Source: Deltaproteobacteria bacterium (GTDB lineage Bacteria; Myxococcota_C; UBA6777). From it: a DNA stretch of 64,000 nt. Each line of letters begins with the position of its first letter. Positions within the stretch are counted from its first letter, which is position 1. Made by a program: the position numbers and the translations under genes. Below are positions 56,348-64,000 of the stretch, in pieces. The notes below the pieces were generated by a model. That model ran no database searches. It saw only the letters and a list, made by a program, of their open reading frames with translations, and was not told where the DNA came from. The stretch spans positions 486,492 to 550,491 of the forward strand of contig SBHC01000010.1 in NCBI GenBank assembly GCA_006226375.1, read 5' to 3'.

Positions 56348-57217
56348 CTAGGCTTCCTCCAACAAGGACCAAATCTCAGGACTGGGATAAAAATGCATTA
56401 ATCGGCACAGCGGCACCATTCGATCGGCCATCGCAAGCAAGCCATCCACCACCTTGCGGGAGGGAGAGCGGTAACACATCACGCCACACAGGCGGCGAAA
56501 GCTCTCACGGGGAGACAGCGCTTCCAGCTTGTTGGCCTGAGCCTTCGCCAGAAATTGAATGGCCTCGATCGGGGCAGCCACAGGAACCCCAGGTTGTCCC
56601 CAGGTGCCAAAGAAAGGCGTGCCGTGTGCTATCATTCGACCGTTTTCGTCGCATTGCACCGCGACCAGCTCATCGGACAACACGATCTTATCGGGAGAGT
56701 GACGAACCATGGTCGTCTTGCCTGCACCGGAAGGACCTGTGAACAGGTAGGCTTGGTCTCCACTCACCAACCCAGACGCATGCATCAAGCAGATCTGGTG
56801 GGGCAGAAACATATCCGGCAGCAAGGCAACCAGGAAGCTCTCCAAGGCTTCCGCCACACGGTCATGAAACAAAGTCAATCGGACCTTGCGCTGGCCGTCC
56901 CATGTTCCGTCGTGGGCCGGTGACTCAATATGTACAGAGCCATCGTCGTGGCGTCGAATAATCTGTCGGGACGGCAACGTTGGTGCAGCAATCCCCAAAG
57001 CAGTGACAGGGGAAGGCTCGTAGTGGAACTCCCAGTTGAGAGCACGCTCCAAGTCAATGCGTTGATCAACCTCCCACACCACAGCATAGGGTGAAGTGGA
57101 AGCACCTTCCCGAACAAAGTCACCCATTCGATCAAACAAGGGGGGAAGGAGATGTTCTTGTTCCGTTTGTATGACCAAAGGAAGAGTCGCAATCTCCAGA
57201 GTCACCACGTGCGGCAA
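56348..57217 (-). CDS. HPr-kinase-like protein of a RiPP cluster
   Basis: A 289-residue protein whose C-terminal half resembles HPr kinase/phosphorylase: GPSGAGKTT P-loop (about 161-169), preceded by HASGLV and followed by VLSDELVAV (acidic metal ligand). The N-terminal half (about 1-130) lacks a known domain. Homologues in some lasso-peptide clusters phosphorylate the C-terminal Ser of the precursor; the 59-residue peptide here also ends in Ser. TTG 57217 is preferred because AAAGGAG lies seven bases upstream inside a longer TTG frame from 57262. First gene of the operon. Confidence 0.83.
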   Translation of the reverse strand: MPHVVTLEIATLPLVIQTEQEHLLPPLFDRMGDFVREGASTSPYAVVWEVDQRIDLERALNWEFHYEPSPVTALGIAAPTLPSRQIIRRHDDGSVHIESPAHDGTWDGQRKVRLTLFHDRVAEALESFLVALLPDMFLPHQICLMHASGLVSGDQAYLFTGPSGAGKTTMVRHSPDKIVLSDELVAVQCDENGRMIAHGTPFFGTWGQPGVPVAAPIEAIQFLAKAQANKLEALSPRESFRRLCGVMCYRSPSRKVVDGLLAMADRMVPLCRLMHFYPSPEIWSLLEEA

Positions 57218-57224
57218 AAATTCG

Positions 57225-57231
57225 CTCCTTT
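57225..57231 (-). promoter_or_regulatory. Shine-Dalgarno deciding the HPrK-like start
   Basis: AAAGGAG on the minus strand lies seven bases before TTG 57217 and inside the longer frame, so the shorter form is the likely product. Confidence 0.6.
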
Positions 57232-57291
57232 GGCTTGACGTCGTAAGGAAAAACCGACACAACAGAAGAGGCTTGTTCTGCGTGCCTGACG

Positions 57292-57328
57292 TTGCGCGGA
57301 CTGTACCATACAGTCTATACGCTGGGAA
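57292..57328. promoter_or_regulatory. Overlapping divergent promoters around a 17-bp palindrome
   Basis: The palindrome GACTGTACCATACAGTC (57299-57315) has perfect 7-base arms. On the plus strand it fills the 18-base spacer of TTGCGC (57292-57297) and TATACG (57316-57321), leading to pepA. On the minus strand TTCCCA (57323-57328) and TACAGT (57300-57305), 17 apart, would lead to the HPrK-like operon. A dyad-binding repressor or activator could therefore control both. The boxes are only partial matches. Confidence 0.45.
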
Positions 57329-57471
57329 GGTCTTTTTCGTACAGGTATCCGCACAAAAACAAACAAGTTCAGGGGAGCCATTCTCCTCATTGAAGGGGTT
57401 TTACCAGTATCATCCCCCGCTATATTTTCTGTTCCCAACCAGCCGCAACCTCTAGACGTGGAGTCACCCAC

Positions 57472-58989
57472 ATGATCGATATACACCTGTCCACCCAGTC
57501 GTACGCCACAGCGCATGTCGACCTCTTGCTCGTCCTGACACAGAACACGAACAAACAGGGAACATTGCGTGAACTGGACCGACACCTGGACGGTCAATTG
57601 TTTGAATTGATCCAACACGATGACTTCAAGGCCAACGATGGGCAAAAGCTGCTCTGCACCACATGGGGCCGAATCCAGGCCCCCCGCCTGATGTTGTTTG
57701 GATTGGGCGAAGACTTCAATGATTCGATGTTGGAATGGCGACAAGCCGTTGCGGAGGCGATTCGTGCCGCGTCGAGCGAAAAGCCGACCTCGATCGGCGT
57801 CGTGCTGAACGGTCGCTCGGGTGACCTCAGCGCCACCGTCGAAGGACTCACGTTGGGTGCCACCCTCGTGGCCTATCGCTTCGACCACTACAAGAAGCCT
57901 GACACACTCTCCAACAACCTTGAATCTGTCACCTACTTCCTCCCCTCACGAAGCTCGGCCACGGTCAAGAAGTCGGCCCAACAAAGCCTCAAACGCGCTC
58001 TTATCCTGGCCGAAAGCATCTGCGCCGCACGTGACTTGGTGAACGCCCCACCCAACGAGTTGACCCCCACAGAGTTTGCCGTACGCGCCGAAGAGATGGC
58101 CGAAAACGTGGGCTTAACCTGCAACGTTCATGGTCCAGACCAACTGCGTGAATGGGGCATGAATCTGTTCCTTGCAGTGAGCAGCGGAAGCGTGGAAGAG
58201 CCTCGGTTGATTCACTTGATTTACAAGCCCAAAGGTCGACGCAAGAAGAAGGACGACAAGCGCGTGGTTGCGTTTGTTGGCAAGGGCGTCACCTTTGACT
58301 CTGGAGGCTTGAGCCTCAAGCCCACCAGCGCCATGCTTGGCATGCAGGCCGATATGGCAGGAGCTGCCGCCGTGTTTGGTGCGATGCAAGCGATCGCCCA
58401 GCTCAAGCCGAGCGTTGAGATCCACGGATACATCGGTGCCACCGAGAACATGACCGGCGCCGCAGCGTACCGCATCAACGATGTGATCCTTGGACACAAC
58501 AAGACCAGCGTGGAGATCAAAAACACCGACGCGGAAGGCCGCCTGGTCCTGGCAGACACGCTCTCCTACGCGGTGGAGCAAGGCGCCACTGAAGTGATCG
58601 ACCTTGCGACCCTCACCGGAGCCTGTCTTGTCGCCTTGGGTCAATGGACTGCAGGCTTGATGAGCGATCGACAAGACATGGCCGACGCTGTATTGCGTGC
58701 AGCGTCTCAGGTTGGCGAAGACCTCTGGCAACTTCCTCTGCCCAAGCCTCTCCGCTCCCAACTCAAGAGCAGCATCGCCGACATCTCCAACGTTGGCGGT
58801 CGCTTCGGTGGAGCGATCACCGCAGGCATGTTCTTGCGAGAGTTTGTGTCGGAAGAGGTAGACTGGAGCCACATCGATCTGGCCGGCCCCTCCTTTGTAG
58901 ACAAGGACCTCCATCACATGAAAAAGGGTGGCACAGGTTACGGCGTAGCCACTCTCGTCCAATACGCGATGCAGGAGGCAAACTCCTAA
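57472..58989 (+). CDS. pepA: Leucyl aminopeptidase (M17)
   Basis: A 505-residue cytosolic aminopeptidase that removes N-terminal residues, with the M17 signature NTDAEGRLVLADTL and the zinc-site blocks VGKGVTFDSGGLSLKP (Lys and Asp ligands) and MQADMAGAAAVFGAM. Length fits the E. coli enzyme (503). GGAG lies eight bases before the ATG. The gene is divergent from the RiPP-like operon and shares its upstream region; whether it helps degrade the leader peptide is speculative. Confidence 0.97.
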   Translation: MIDIHLSTQSYATAHVDLLLVLTQNTNKQGTLRELDRHLDGQLFELIQHDDFKANDGQKLLCTTWGRIQAPRLMLFGLGEDFNDSMLEWRQAVAEAIRAASSEKPTSIGVVLNGRSGDLSATVEGLTLGATLVAYRFDHYKKPDTLSNNLESVTYFLPSRSSATVKKSAQQSLKRALILAESICAARDLVNAPPNELTPTEFAVRAEEMAENVGLTCNVHGPDQLREWGMNLFLAVSSGSVEEPRLIHLIYKPKGRRKKKDDKRVVAFVGKGVTFDSGGLSLKPTSAMLGMQADMAGAAAVFGAMQAIAQLKPSVEIHGYIGATENMTGAAAYRINDVILGHNKTSVEIKNTDAEGRLVLADTLSYAVEQGATEVIDLATLTGACLVALGQWTAGLMSDRQDMADAVLRAASQVGEDLWQLPLPKPLRSQLKSSIADISNVGGRFGGAITAGMFLREFVSEEVDWSHIDLAGPSFVDKDLHHMKKGGTGYGVATLVQYAMQEANS

Positions 58990-58995
58990 AGAAAC

Positions 58996-59039
58996 CAAGG
59001 TTCAACGAGGAACACCCTCTGCACATGAGGGAGACCTTG
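58996..59039. repeat. Nested stem-loop after pepA
   Basis: Outer arms CAAGGT/ACCTTG (58996-59001, 59034-59039) enclose CCCTC/GAGGG (59015-59019, 59027-59031). It lies seven bases after the pepA stop. No U-tract follows, so termination is not clear; it may stabilise the mRNA end. Confidence 0.4.
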
Positions 59040-59114
59040 TAAAACCTTGGGAACCTTTTGCTCCAGACCCTGTCCATACTGCTACCGAAAGGGATCATTC
59101 ACACGGAGGCATCG

Positions 59115-59774
59115 ATGACCCAGACCTTAGCCGTACGACAGGTGACCGCCTTGCGAAGCAGGAACGCAACTTTGATGGACGAACCCACAGACCCCTCACT
59201 CCAATCCCGCACAGACGAAGCTCTCATTGAGTTAAGCCGCGACGGACGGGAAGAAGCCTTTGCCGTGCTTGTCCAACGCTACCAAAACCGGGTCTTTTCA
59301 CTGGTTCATCGGGTCCTTCATATCCCTGCTGAGACAGAAGATATGGCACAAGATGTCTTTGTGACTGTGTACCGGACGCTGGAGCAATTCCGCGGCGACT
59401 GCTCGTTCTCGACATGGGTCTACCGAATCGCCGTGAACCTCTGCAAGAACCGCTTAAAGTACTTGCAGCGCCGAAACTTTCACCGCGCGCAGGACATCGA
59501 AGAGACCTCAGAGAACGCCATCCAGAGCCCACAGCCCATGGCCTTCGCCAATCCAGAGCAACAGCTTCTCGGCCGTGAATTGGAGCGTTTGCTGCAGCAA
59601 GAGCTGTCTGCGTTGGAAGAAGACTTCCGAATTGTCCTTGTCCTTCGAGACCTGGAACACTTGAGTTATGAAGAGATCGCAGATATAACCGACCTGGCTC
59701 TGGGTACGGTCAAATCGCGAATTCACCGCGCCCGCAGCATGCTGAAATCACGAATGGAGCCTTACCTTCGATGA
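59115..59774 (+). CDS. ECF (RpoE-type) RNA polymerase sigma factor
   Basis: A 219-residue sigma factor: region 2 (EAFAVLVQRYQNRVFSLVHRVL, EDMAQDVFVTVYRTLEQFRGDCSFSTWVYRIAVNLCKNRLKY) and region 4 (LSALEEDFRIVLVLRDLEHLSYEEIADITDLALGTVKSRIHRAR). The strong match of region 2 to RpoE suggests an envelope-stress type regulon. ATG 59115 has GGAGG five bases upstream; the longer frame from 59058 lacks one. It overlaps the next gene by four bases (ATGA), which encodes its likely anti-sigma factor. Confidence 0.94.
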   Translation: MTQTLAVRQVTALRSRNATLMDEPTDPSLQSRTDEALIELSRDGREEAFAVLVQRYQNRVFSLVHRVLHIPAETEDMAQDVFVTVYRTLEQFRGDCSFSTWVYRIAVNLCKNRLKYLQRRNFHRAQDIEETSENAIQSPQPMAFANPEQQLLGRELERLLQQELSALEEDFRIVLVLRDLEHLSYEEIADITDLALGTVKSRIHRARSMLKSRMEPYLR

Positions 59775-60145
59775 GCACACATCTGGATCCCCACAAGGAC
59801 AACGCCCTGTGGAGTCAATACTTGGACGGCGACCTGGAAAGTGCCGAGCGCAAAGCGCTGGAAGCTCACCTCCGTGAGTGTGAGATCTGCCGAGGCGAAG
59901 TCCAAATGATGCGCAAAACCGTCGACTGGCTCAGCCAACTGGCCCAGTCACAAACGCACCAACTGCAAGCCCCCAAAGACTTTGAGCACAAGGTCCGCCA
60001 GCGTCTTCGGACCAAGCGCAAGAAACGCCGCGTGGCCAGCCAAGAGACCAGCGCCCTCTCCGGTCAAACCCTGACCACAGCGCTGATCTTCGCGACCTTG
60101 ATTGTTCTCGCCTTCACCCTCCTGTTGATCCTCTCGAACCTCTAA
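59771..60145 (+). CDS. Zinc-dependent anti-sigma factor (zf-HC2)
   Basis: A 124-residue protein with the ZAS zinc motif in AHLRECEIC (His-x3-Cys-x2-Cys) in an N-terminal cytoplasmic helix bundle, a basic linker, and one C-terminal membrane helix (LTTALIFATLIVLAFTLLLIL). The sequence LWSQYLDGDLESAERKALEAHL is typical. It overlaps the sigma gene by four bases, so it probably holds that sigma factor at the membrane until a signal releases it. Confidence 0.92.
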   Translation: MSTHLDPHKDNALWSQYLDGDLESAERKALEAHLRECEICRGEVQMMRKTVDWLSQLAQSQTHQLQAPKDFEHKVRQRLRTKRKKRRVASQETSALSGQTLTTALIFATLIVLAFTLLLILSNL

Positions 60146-60302
60146 ACGTCCTCCAGTTCGCTGACTTTCAACATCGTTGAACATCCAACGTTCTTTGGCC
60201 AGGAGCCCAAGAAAGGGGAGAGTTCTCTTTTTTTGGTGATGTTTGGATGGAGAAGGACGAAGTCAACAGAGTTGGATTGGGGAGGATGGGGTGGAGGAAC
60301 TC

Positions 60303-63065
60303 TTAGAAGGATTGTGTTTGCTTCCGGCGACGAAGAACCAAGAGCGGGCACAGTACCAAGAAGAACCAGAACAACGACTGTGACGGAAGCGACGAAGGAG
60401 TCGCGGTGCATCCACAGGCCGGCTGGCTGATCGGAGTACCCAGGTCTGGGGTCGTGGTGTTGTTGTTGGAGTTCGTGTTGTTGTTGTTGTTCGCAGGGCC
60501 AGCGTCGGGGGTCACTTCTGGCTTGGGCGGGGTGGGATCTTTCACACACACACCAAACTCACAGATCTGACCGGACTTGCAATCTTTGTTCTCGCTGCAT
60601 GAACCTGCCGGAACACACTTGGCTTCACGGCAGACATACGATTGCGCACAGTCGGCATCTTGCACACAGGCAGAGGGTGCTTTGCATGTGCCGTTCTCGC
60701 AAACCTGACCTTGTGCGCAATCCGCGTTCGTGTTGCAAGCTCCAGGTCGAGTTTGGCACTTGCCCTGGTTGCAGGTTTCGTTGGCGCCACAGTCTCCAGC
60801 CGAGCGACAGTCAGAGCACAGGCCGCTCACGCAATACTTGCCAGATTCACAGTCGCTATCCGACCGACAGGAACCTTCTTTGGGCTTGCACTTTCCGTTG
60901 TCGCATACGGCAGTGTTTCCGCAATCGGCGTCTGTTTTGCAGGTCCCCACGGTACAAACTTTGTTGTTGCTAGAGATAGCCTTGCAGACATAGCCCGGCG
61001 AGCAGCTACTAGAGTTGCAGTTGCAGAAGGAGAAGCCGCTGGAGCGAGTACAGGTACCGCCTTCTTTGCTGCAGTCGCTGTTGCTCTGGCAGGTCTTGAT
61101 ACACACATAGCTTCCGCTTCCGGTTTGTGCACAGAAGCTACCGTCTTTGCAGCGGCTGGTCCCCGAGCAGGCTTCGCCAGGCTCCTGGGTAGGCTCAGGC
61201 AAACAGTAGTTGCCGTATCCAGTAAAGGAACACTCGTAACCCTTTTCACAGGGAACGCCACCTGTTGCTTTGGCTGCACACTGACCGTAGGTGCTGAGGA
61301 TATCTTTGTTGCATGCGGTTCCGTTGGTGCACTCACCGTCGGTCTGACAGATACAGATGCTTACGCTGCCGTACTGGGTACACTTCCCGCCGTTGCGACA
61401 GTCGCCGTCTCTGGAGCAGGTTTGCAAACAAGCATAACCCACGCCCCGAATCCCATAGCATCGCGAACCTGAAGCACACTGACCGTCGGTGTTGCAGGCA
61501 GCTCCCGGTTGACCTGTTTTGAATCCACCCTCGCAAGCTTGTACGCACACGTCGTTGCCCGACTGCGACTCCACACACGAGTAGTTCTTCGCGCAAGGTC
61601 GGCTCTTGTCACAAGCGTCACCGTACTTTCCGCCGCCTTGCTTTCCGCAGATGCCTGCGTTGCAAACGTTGCCGGTGTGACAGTCGGTGTCTGCGGAGCA
61701 CTTGCACTCACCGCTACTGGAAATACACTGCGCCTTCCCCCCAACAACCTTGCACGCGTAGCCTGTCGGACAGAAGTTCTCAGCCACGCAAGGCATGGTG
61801 CAGTACTTGCCGTCGGGATAATCGGTGCAAACTCCAGCACCGCAGTCCGCGTTGCTCGAACACTTTTTGCACAGAGTGGCTGAGGCCTGGACAGGCTTGG
61901 GCTTGCACTCACCGCTGTTGCACTCTTCGCCAGGACCACATTCGCTGTCCGATTGACACTTGTAAGGTTCGCAAGCTCCTTTGTCAGGAACACACTGAGA
62001 CACACCACCGACGCTGCGGCAGCTTGTTCCTAACGGACAACAACCGTTCAAGTCACACTCTTGCAGACAGCGGTTCCCAACGCTCTGACGTTGGCAGATG
62101 TTTTGGCCGTTGCCGCCGCACTGGCTGGGAGCACTACACGGAGAACAGAACTCTTTGGTGGGTGTTGTTCCTTTGATTACACATTTGCCTTGCTGGGTGT
62201 CGCAACGGTAACAAGGACCACAATCTTTGTCGGCGGTGCACTTCCCGCCGTACTTGTTGATGAGAGGGGTCAACCAGGACACATAATAATCCACACGGAA
62301 CGACCAGCCAGAGCCATCACAGAGGGGCTGACGGCCGGAGGTTCGACCCGTTACATACGAGTTAACCGCGACGATTTGGTAGTCGTTTCCAATTTTGTAC
62401 AAGCCAGGTCCACCGGAGTCACCGCTGCAGATGCTGATGCCAGTGTCTTTGGTTTCGATGCGGTCTCCCTGCACGGTACGAAGCGTAATCTCCGCGCCAT
62501 ACTTTCGACCGGGAGAGCGAAGCTGGGGTTGGGTTTGGATCAAGCCATAACCCAGGAAGAGAATCTTTCGGCCCACCCAGGAGTTGTCCATTTTGGTGGT
62601 GTGAATGGGAATGGGGCTTACGCCCGTCACGTCCTTCTTGAGGGTCATGTAGGCGACATCATTGAGCAGGCCCCCGCCTGAAGTACGGTACTGAGGGTGT
62701 GTTTCCAGCAAATCGGCCTCGTAGAACACCGACTGAAAGTTGTTCCCTTGCCCTGTCGGCAAATCAATGCGGAACTCGACCGTTTGTCCACTTTGGCGGG
62801 ATTGCTGTGCAGACGTAATACAGTGTGCCGCGGTCACCACCAATCGCGAAGCAATCAAAGTTCCGGTACAGAACGAGCGCTTGTTGGCGAGCAAAGCACC
62901 CACAGCAGGCAAGCGATTGTCGGGCTGACCGCCCACTACCTTTTGCTTAACCGTGTTCAATGTGGGGGCTTGGGTAGGCGCTTCCTGGTACTGACAAGCG
63001 ACCATGCCAACACCCAACAAAAGACACAACAAACCCAACGTTAACGATTTCGACCGATGTCGCAT
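60303..63065 (-). CDS. Trypsin-like serine protease with Cys-rich repeats and MYXO-CTERM tail
   Basis: A 920-residue protein. A lipobox-like MVAC (Cys24) is followed by a trypsin-family (S1) domain beginning QKVVGGQPDN, with the triad His81 (TAAHC), Asp136 (LNDVAYM) and Ser217 (CSGDSGGP). Then come about a dozen Cys repeats of the form C-x2-(D/N/S)-x-(D/E)-C-x(4,5)-C-x(3)-G-x-C. A Pro/Asn-rich linker ends in a MYXO-CTERM-type tail: ACGCTATPSS, a hydrophobic helix (LFWFFLVLCPLLVL) and RRRKQ, a sorting signal processed at the outer membrane in Myxococcota. The VVGG N-terminus suggests zymogen activation. Probably a surface or secreted protease. Confidence 0.93.
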   Translation of the reverse strand: MRHRSKSLTLGLLCLLLGVGMVACQYQEAPTQAPTLNTVKQKVVGGQPDNRLPAVGALLANKRSFCTGTLIASRLVVTAAHCITSAQQSRQSGQTVEFRIDLPTGQGNNFQSVFYEADLLETHPQYRTSGGGLLNDVAYMTLKKDVTGVSPIPIHTTKMDNSWVGRKILFLGYGLIQTQPQLRSPGRKYGAEITLRTVQGDRIETKDTGISICSGDSGGPGLYKIGNDYQIVAVNSYVTGRTSGRQPLCDGSGWSFRVDYYVSWLTPLINKYGGKCTADKDCGPCYRCDTQQGKCVIKGTTPTKEFCSPCSAPSQCGGNGQNICQRQSVGNRCLQECDLNGCCPLGTSCRSVGGVSQCVPDKGACEPYKCQSDSECGPGEECNSGECKPKPVQASATLCKKCSSNADCGAGVCTDYPDGKYCTMPCVAENFCPTGYACKVVGGKAQCISSSGECKCSADTDCHTGNVCNAGICGKQGGGKYGDACDKSRPCAKNYSCVESQSGNDVCVQACEGGFKTGQPGAACNTDGQCASGSRCYGIRGVGYACLQTCSRDGDCRNGGKCTQYGSVSICICQTDGECTNGTACNKDILSTYGQCAAKATGGVPCEKGYECSFTGYGNYCLPEPTQEPGEACSGTSRCKDGSFCAQTGSGSYVCIKTCQSNSDCSKEGGTCTRSSGFSFCNCNSSSCSPGYVCKAISSNNKVCTVGTCKTDADCGNTAVCDNGKCKPKEGSCRSDSDCESGKYCVSGLCSDCRSAGDCGANETCNQGKCQTRPGACNTNADCAQGQVCENGTCKAPSACVQDADCAQSYVCREAKCVPAGSCSENKDCKSGQICEFGVCVKDPTPPKPEVTPDAGPANNNNNTNSNNNTTTPDLGTPISQPACGCTATPSSLPSQSLFWFFLVLCPLLVLRRRKQTQSF

Positions 63066-63237
63066 TCTACAGCTTTCCTTCTTTGGAGAATCAATAAGGT
63101 AGGAGGCCTGTCCTTCCTGTGCAGCGACGACTGCGCTCCATCAACAGGCTATCTTTGGATGGATCATTCCCATTCAAATCATTGCAGTAATAAACCGAAG
63201 ATCCAGCCGGATCACTCGTTCCAAAACTGAACGCAAC

Positions 63238-63696
63238 TCATACAGTTGAATTTTCGTTCTTTTTCACGAACGTCGGGGAGCCATTGTGCTGCTTCCACGC
63301 GCGAAATCGCTGTCGACTCCGCTGCTGAAGCTCAGGTTGGCTGGAGTCAGCGTACTCTTGCACAGACTTGAATTGTTCCATCCAGGAGAACAGAACAGGG
63401 GAGGAGAGCTCATGAGGATGAGCCACGATCAGGTGAGAAGGAACAGGGAGCTGTAGAGGTTTCCATGAAAGAATCACGGGGTGAATACGAAGCGGACAGG
63501 GCCAAACCGCATGAGGAAGGAAGGTGGTGGACTCGTAGTTCCACAGCCCCAGATCCAGGTGTTTCGTCTGCTCCGGATTTCCCGTCCAGATCAGGACACG
63601 CTCGCCCGAAGCAACCCATCGCTCCGAAGAACGACAAATGTGCTGCAGCTTCTCTTCCCATGAAGAGACTTCGTAGAATTTAATCTCTTGTGACAT
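63238..63696 (-). CDS. holC: DNA polymerase III subunit chi (HolC)
   Basis: A 152-residue protein matching HolC: KFYEVSSWEEKLQHICRSSERWVASGERVLIWTGNPEQTKHLDLGLWNYESTTFLPHAV is the family N-terminal half, ending in the FLPH motif, and VPSHLIV then gives the pocket strand. HolC links SSB to the clamp-loader complex of the replisome. The C-terminal 50 residues (helix ending NGSPTFVKKNENSTV) are longer than usual. The next gene lies 18 bases upstream on the same strand. Confidence 0.88.
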   Translation of the reverse strand: MSQEIKFYEVSSWEEKLQHICRSSERWVASGERVLIWTGNPEQTKHLDLGLWNYESTTFLPHAVWPCPLRIHPVILSWKPLQLPVPSHLIVAHPHELSSPVLFSWMEQFKSVQEYADSSQPELQQRSRQRFRAWKQHNGSPTFVKKNENSTV

Positions 63697-63714
63697 CCAT
63701 CAGAAGCCCGAGGA

Positions 63715-63903
63715 TTAGGACCGATCCTCTTCGTAAAACAAGGTAATGCTCAAACAGTGAAATTCCCGATCCGAGCTTTGGGTGACGACCTTATCCACCA
63801 AACGGATGTGTGAGTTTTGACGCATCCAACGCGTGATCTCTGTTCCCAGCTCTTCACGCTCTTTCGCTTTGGTCGCAGAAAAGACTTTTACACCTGTAAA
63901 CAC
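63715..63903 (-). CDS. Small conserved-looking protein, function unknown
   Basis: A 62-residue protein (FTGVKVFSATKAKEREELG, then TQSSDREFHCLSITLFY near the end) with an alpha/beta pattern but no motif I can assign to a function. GTG 63903 is preferred because GGAGG lies seven bases upstream; a longer frame from 63981 adds a basic Lys/Arg-rich leader. It lies 18 bases upstream of holC and may be co-transcribed with it. Confidence 0.62.
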   Translation of the reverse strand: MFTGVKVFSATKAKEREELGTEITRWMRQNSHIRLVDKVVTQSSDREFHCLSITLFYEEDRS

Positions 63904-64000
63904 AGTACCACCTCCAACGTCTCTCCGTCCATGACGGCGGCGGGTTTTTCTTTTGTTTGCCCACGGTTCGCCGCGAGTCACAAGCGTCTATAAAACCATA

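Noticed and set aside
50133-57217. Lasso peptide biosynthesis cluster
   Set aside because: The HPrK-like and PqqD-like genes fit, but no asparagine-synthetase-like cyclase or B2-type protease is present and a radical SAM/SPASM enzyme is.
60190-60236. Terminator between the anti-sigma gene and the convergent protease gene
   Set aside because: A T-run exists (near 60228) but the preceding stem is only about three to four base pairs.
60642-61472. 276-codon plus-strand frame rich in Ala and Val
   Set aside because: It is the antisense of Cys-rich repeats of the protease; composition follows from the repeats.

Overview
The window reads as chromosomal DNA of a predatory or social deltaproteobacterium, most likely Myxococcota. 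Pointers are four Ser/Thr protein kinases (two with C-terminal PEGA-like domains), a trypsin-like protease ending in a MYXO-CTERM-type tail, many lipoproteins with propeller or integrin-like repeats, a caspase-family protein in an ECF-sigma operon, and a bacterial Thg1. G+C is moderate (roughly half), well below that of classical myxobacteria, so a less studied lineage is likely. No tRNA, rRNA, CRISPR array, insertion sequence or prophage was seen.

Layout. 1-3.8 kb: an edge-truncated methyltransferase, a CnoX-type thioredoxin/TPR co-chaperone, and thiC behind a TPP riboswitch. 3.8-9.3 kb: a PEGA-tailed kinase divergent from a TPR protein, then a lipoprotein. 9.4-15.9 kb: a receiver-first histidine kinase, FMN reductase, outer-membrane barrel, AlkD-type glycosylase, two small membrane proteins and Thg1. 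16-19 kb: an operon of ECF sigma factor, DUF4384-like membrane protein and secreted caspase-family protein with an EF-hand loop. 19.3-24.8 kb: two divergent SBBP-propeller lipoproteins and a collagen-like lipoprotein. 25-28.4 kb: an SDR/acyl-CoA-dehydrogenase pair and a TIGR01777 protein. 28.7-36.2 kb: an S41 protease, kinase, rimI, divergent kinase, RNase D and rpsU. 36.5-40.1 kb: a PQQ-propeller lipoprotein, DUF1015 and YkgJ-like proteins. 40.1-47.6 kb: a 1654-residue AAA/TPR regulator and a PEGA kinase. 47.8-50.0 kb: a MoxR/DUF58 pair. 57.5-63.9 kb: pepA, an ECF sigma/zinc anti-sigma pair, the MYXO-CTERM protease, holC and a small conserved-looking protein.

The most interesting locus is 50.1-57.2 kb, all on the minus strand: an HPr-kinase-like protein, a PqqD-like recognition protein and a radical SAM/SPASM enzyme in one tight operon, then a large integrin-like lipoprotein, a 59-residue precursor-like peptide ending in Ser, and an S26-type peptidase. 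This looks like an uncharacterised ribosomally made, post-translationally modified peptide (RiPP) pathway: PqqD would hold the leader, the radical SAM enzyme and the HPrK-like kinase would modify the tail, and the S26 peptidase would cut. A perfect 12-bp-arm hairpin separates the lipoprotein from the precursor gene, and a 17-bp palindrome lies inside overlapping divergent promoter candidates shared with pepA.

Many starts were placed by Shine-Dalgarno position rather than at the longest frame; these choices are explained entry by entry.
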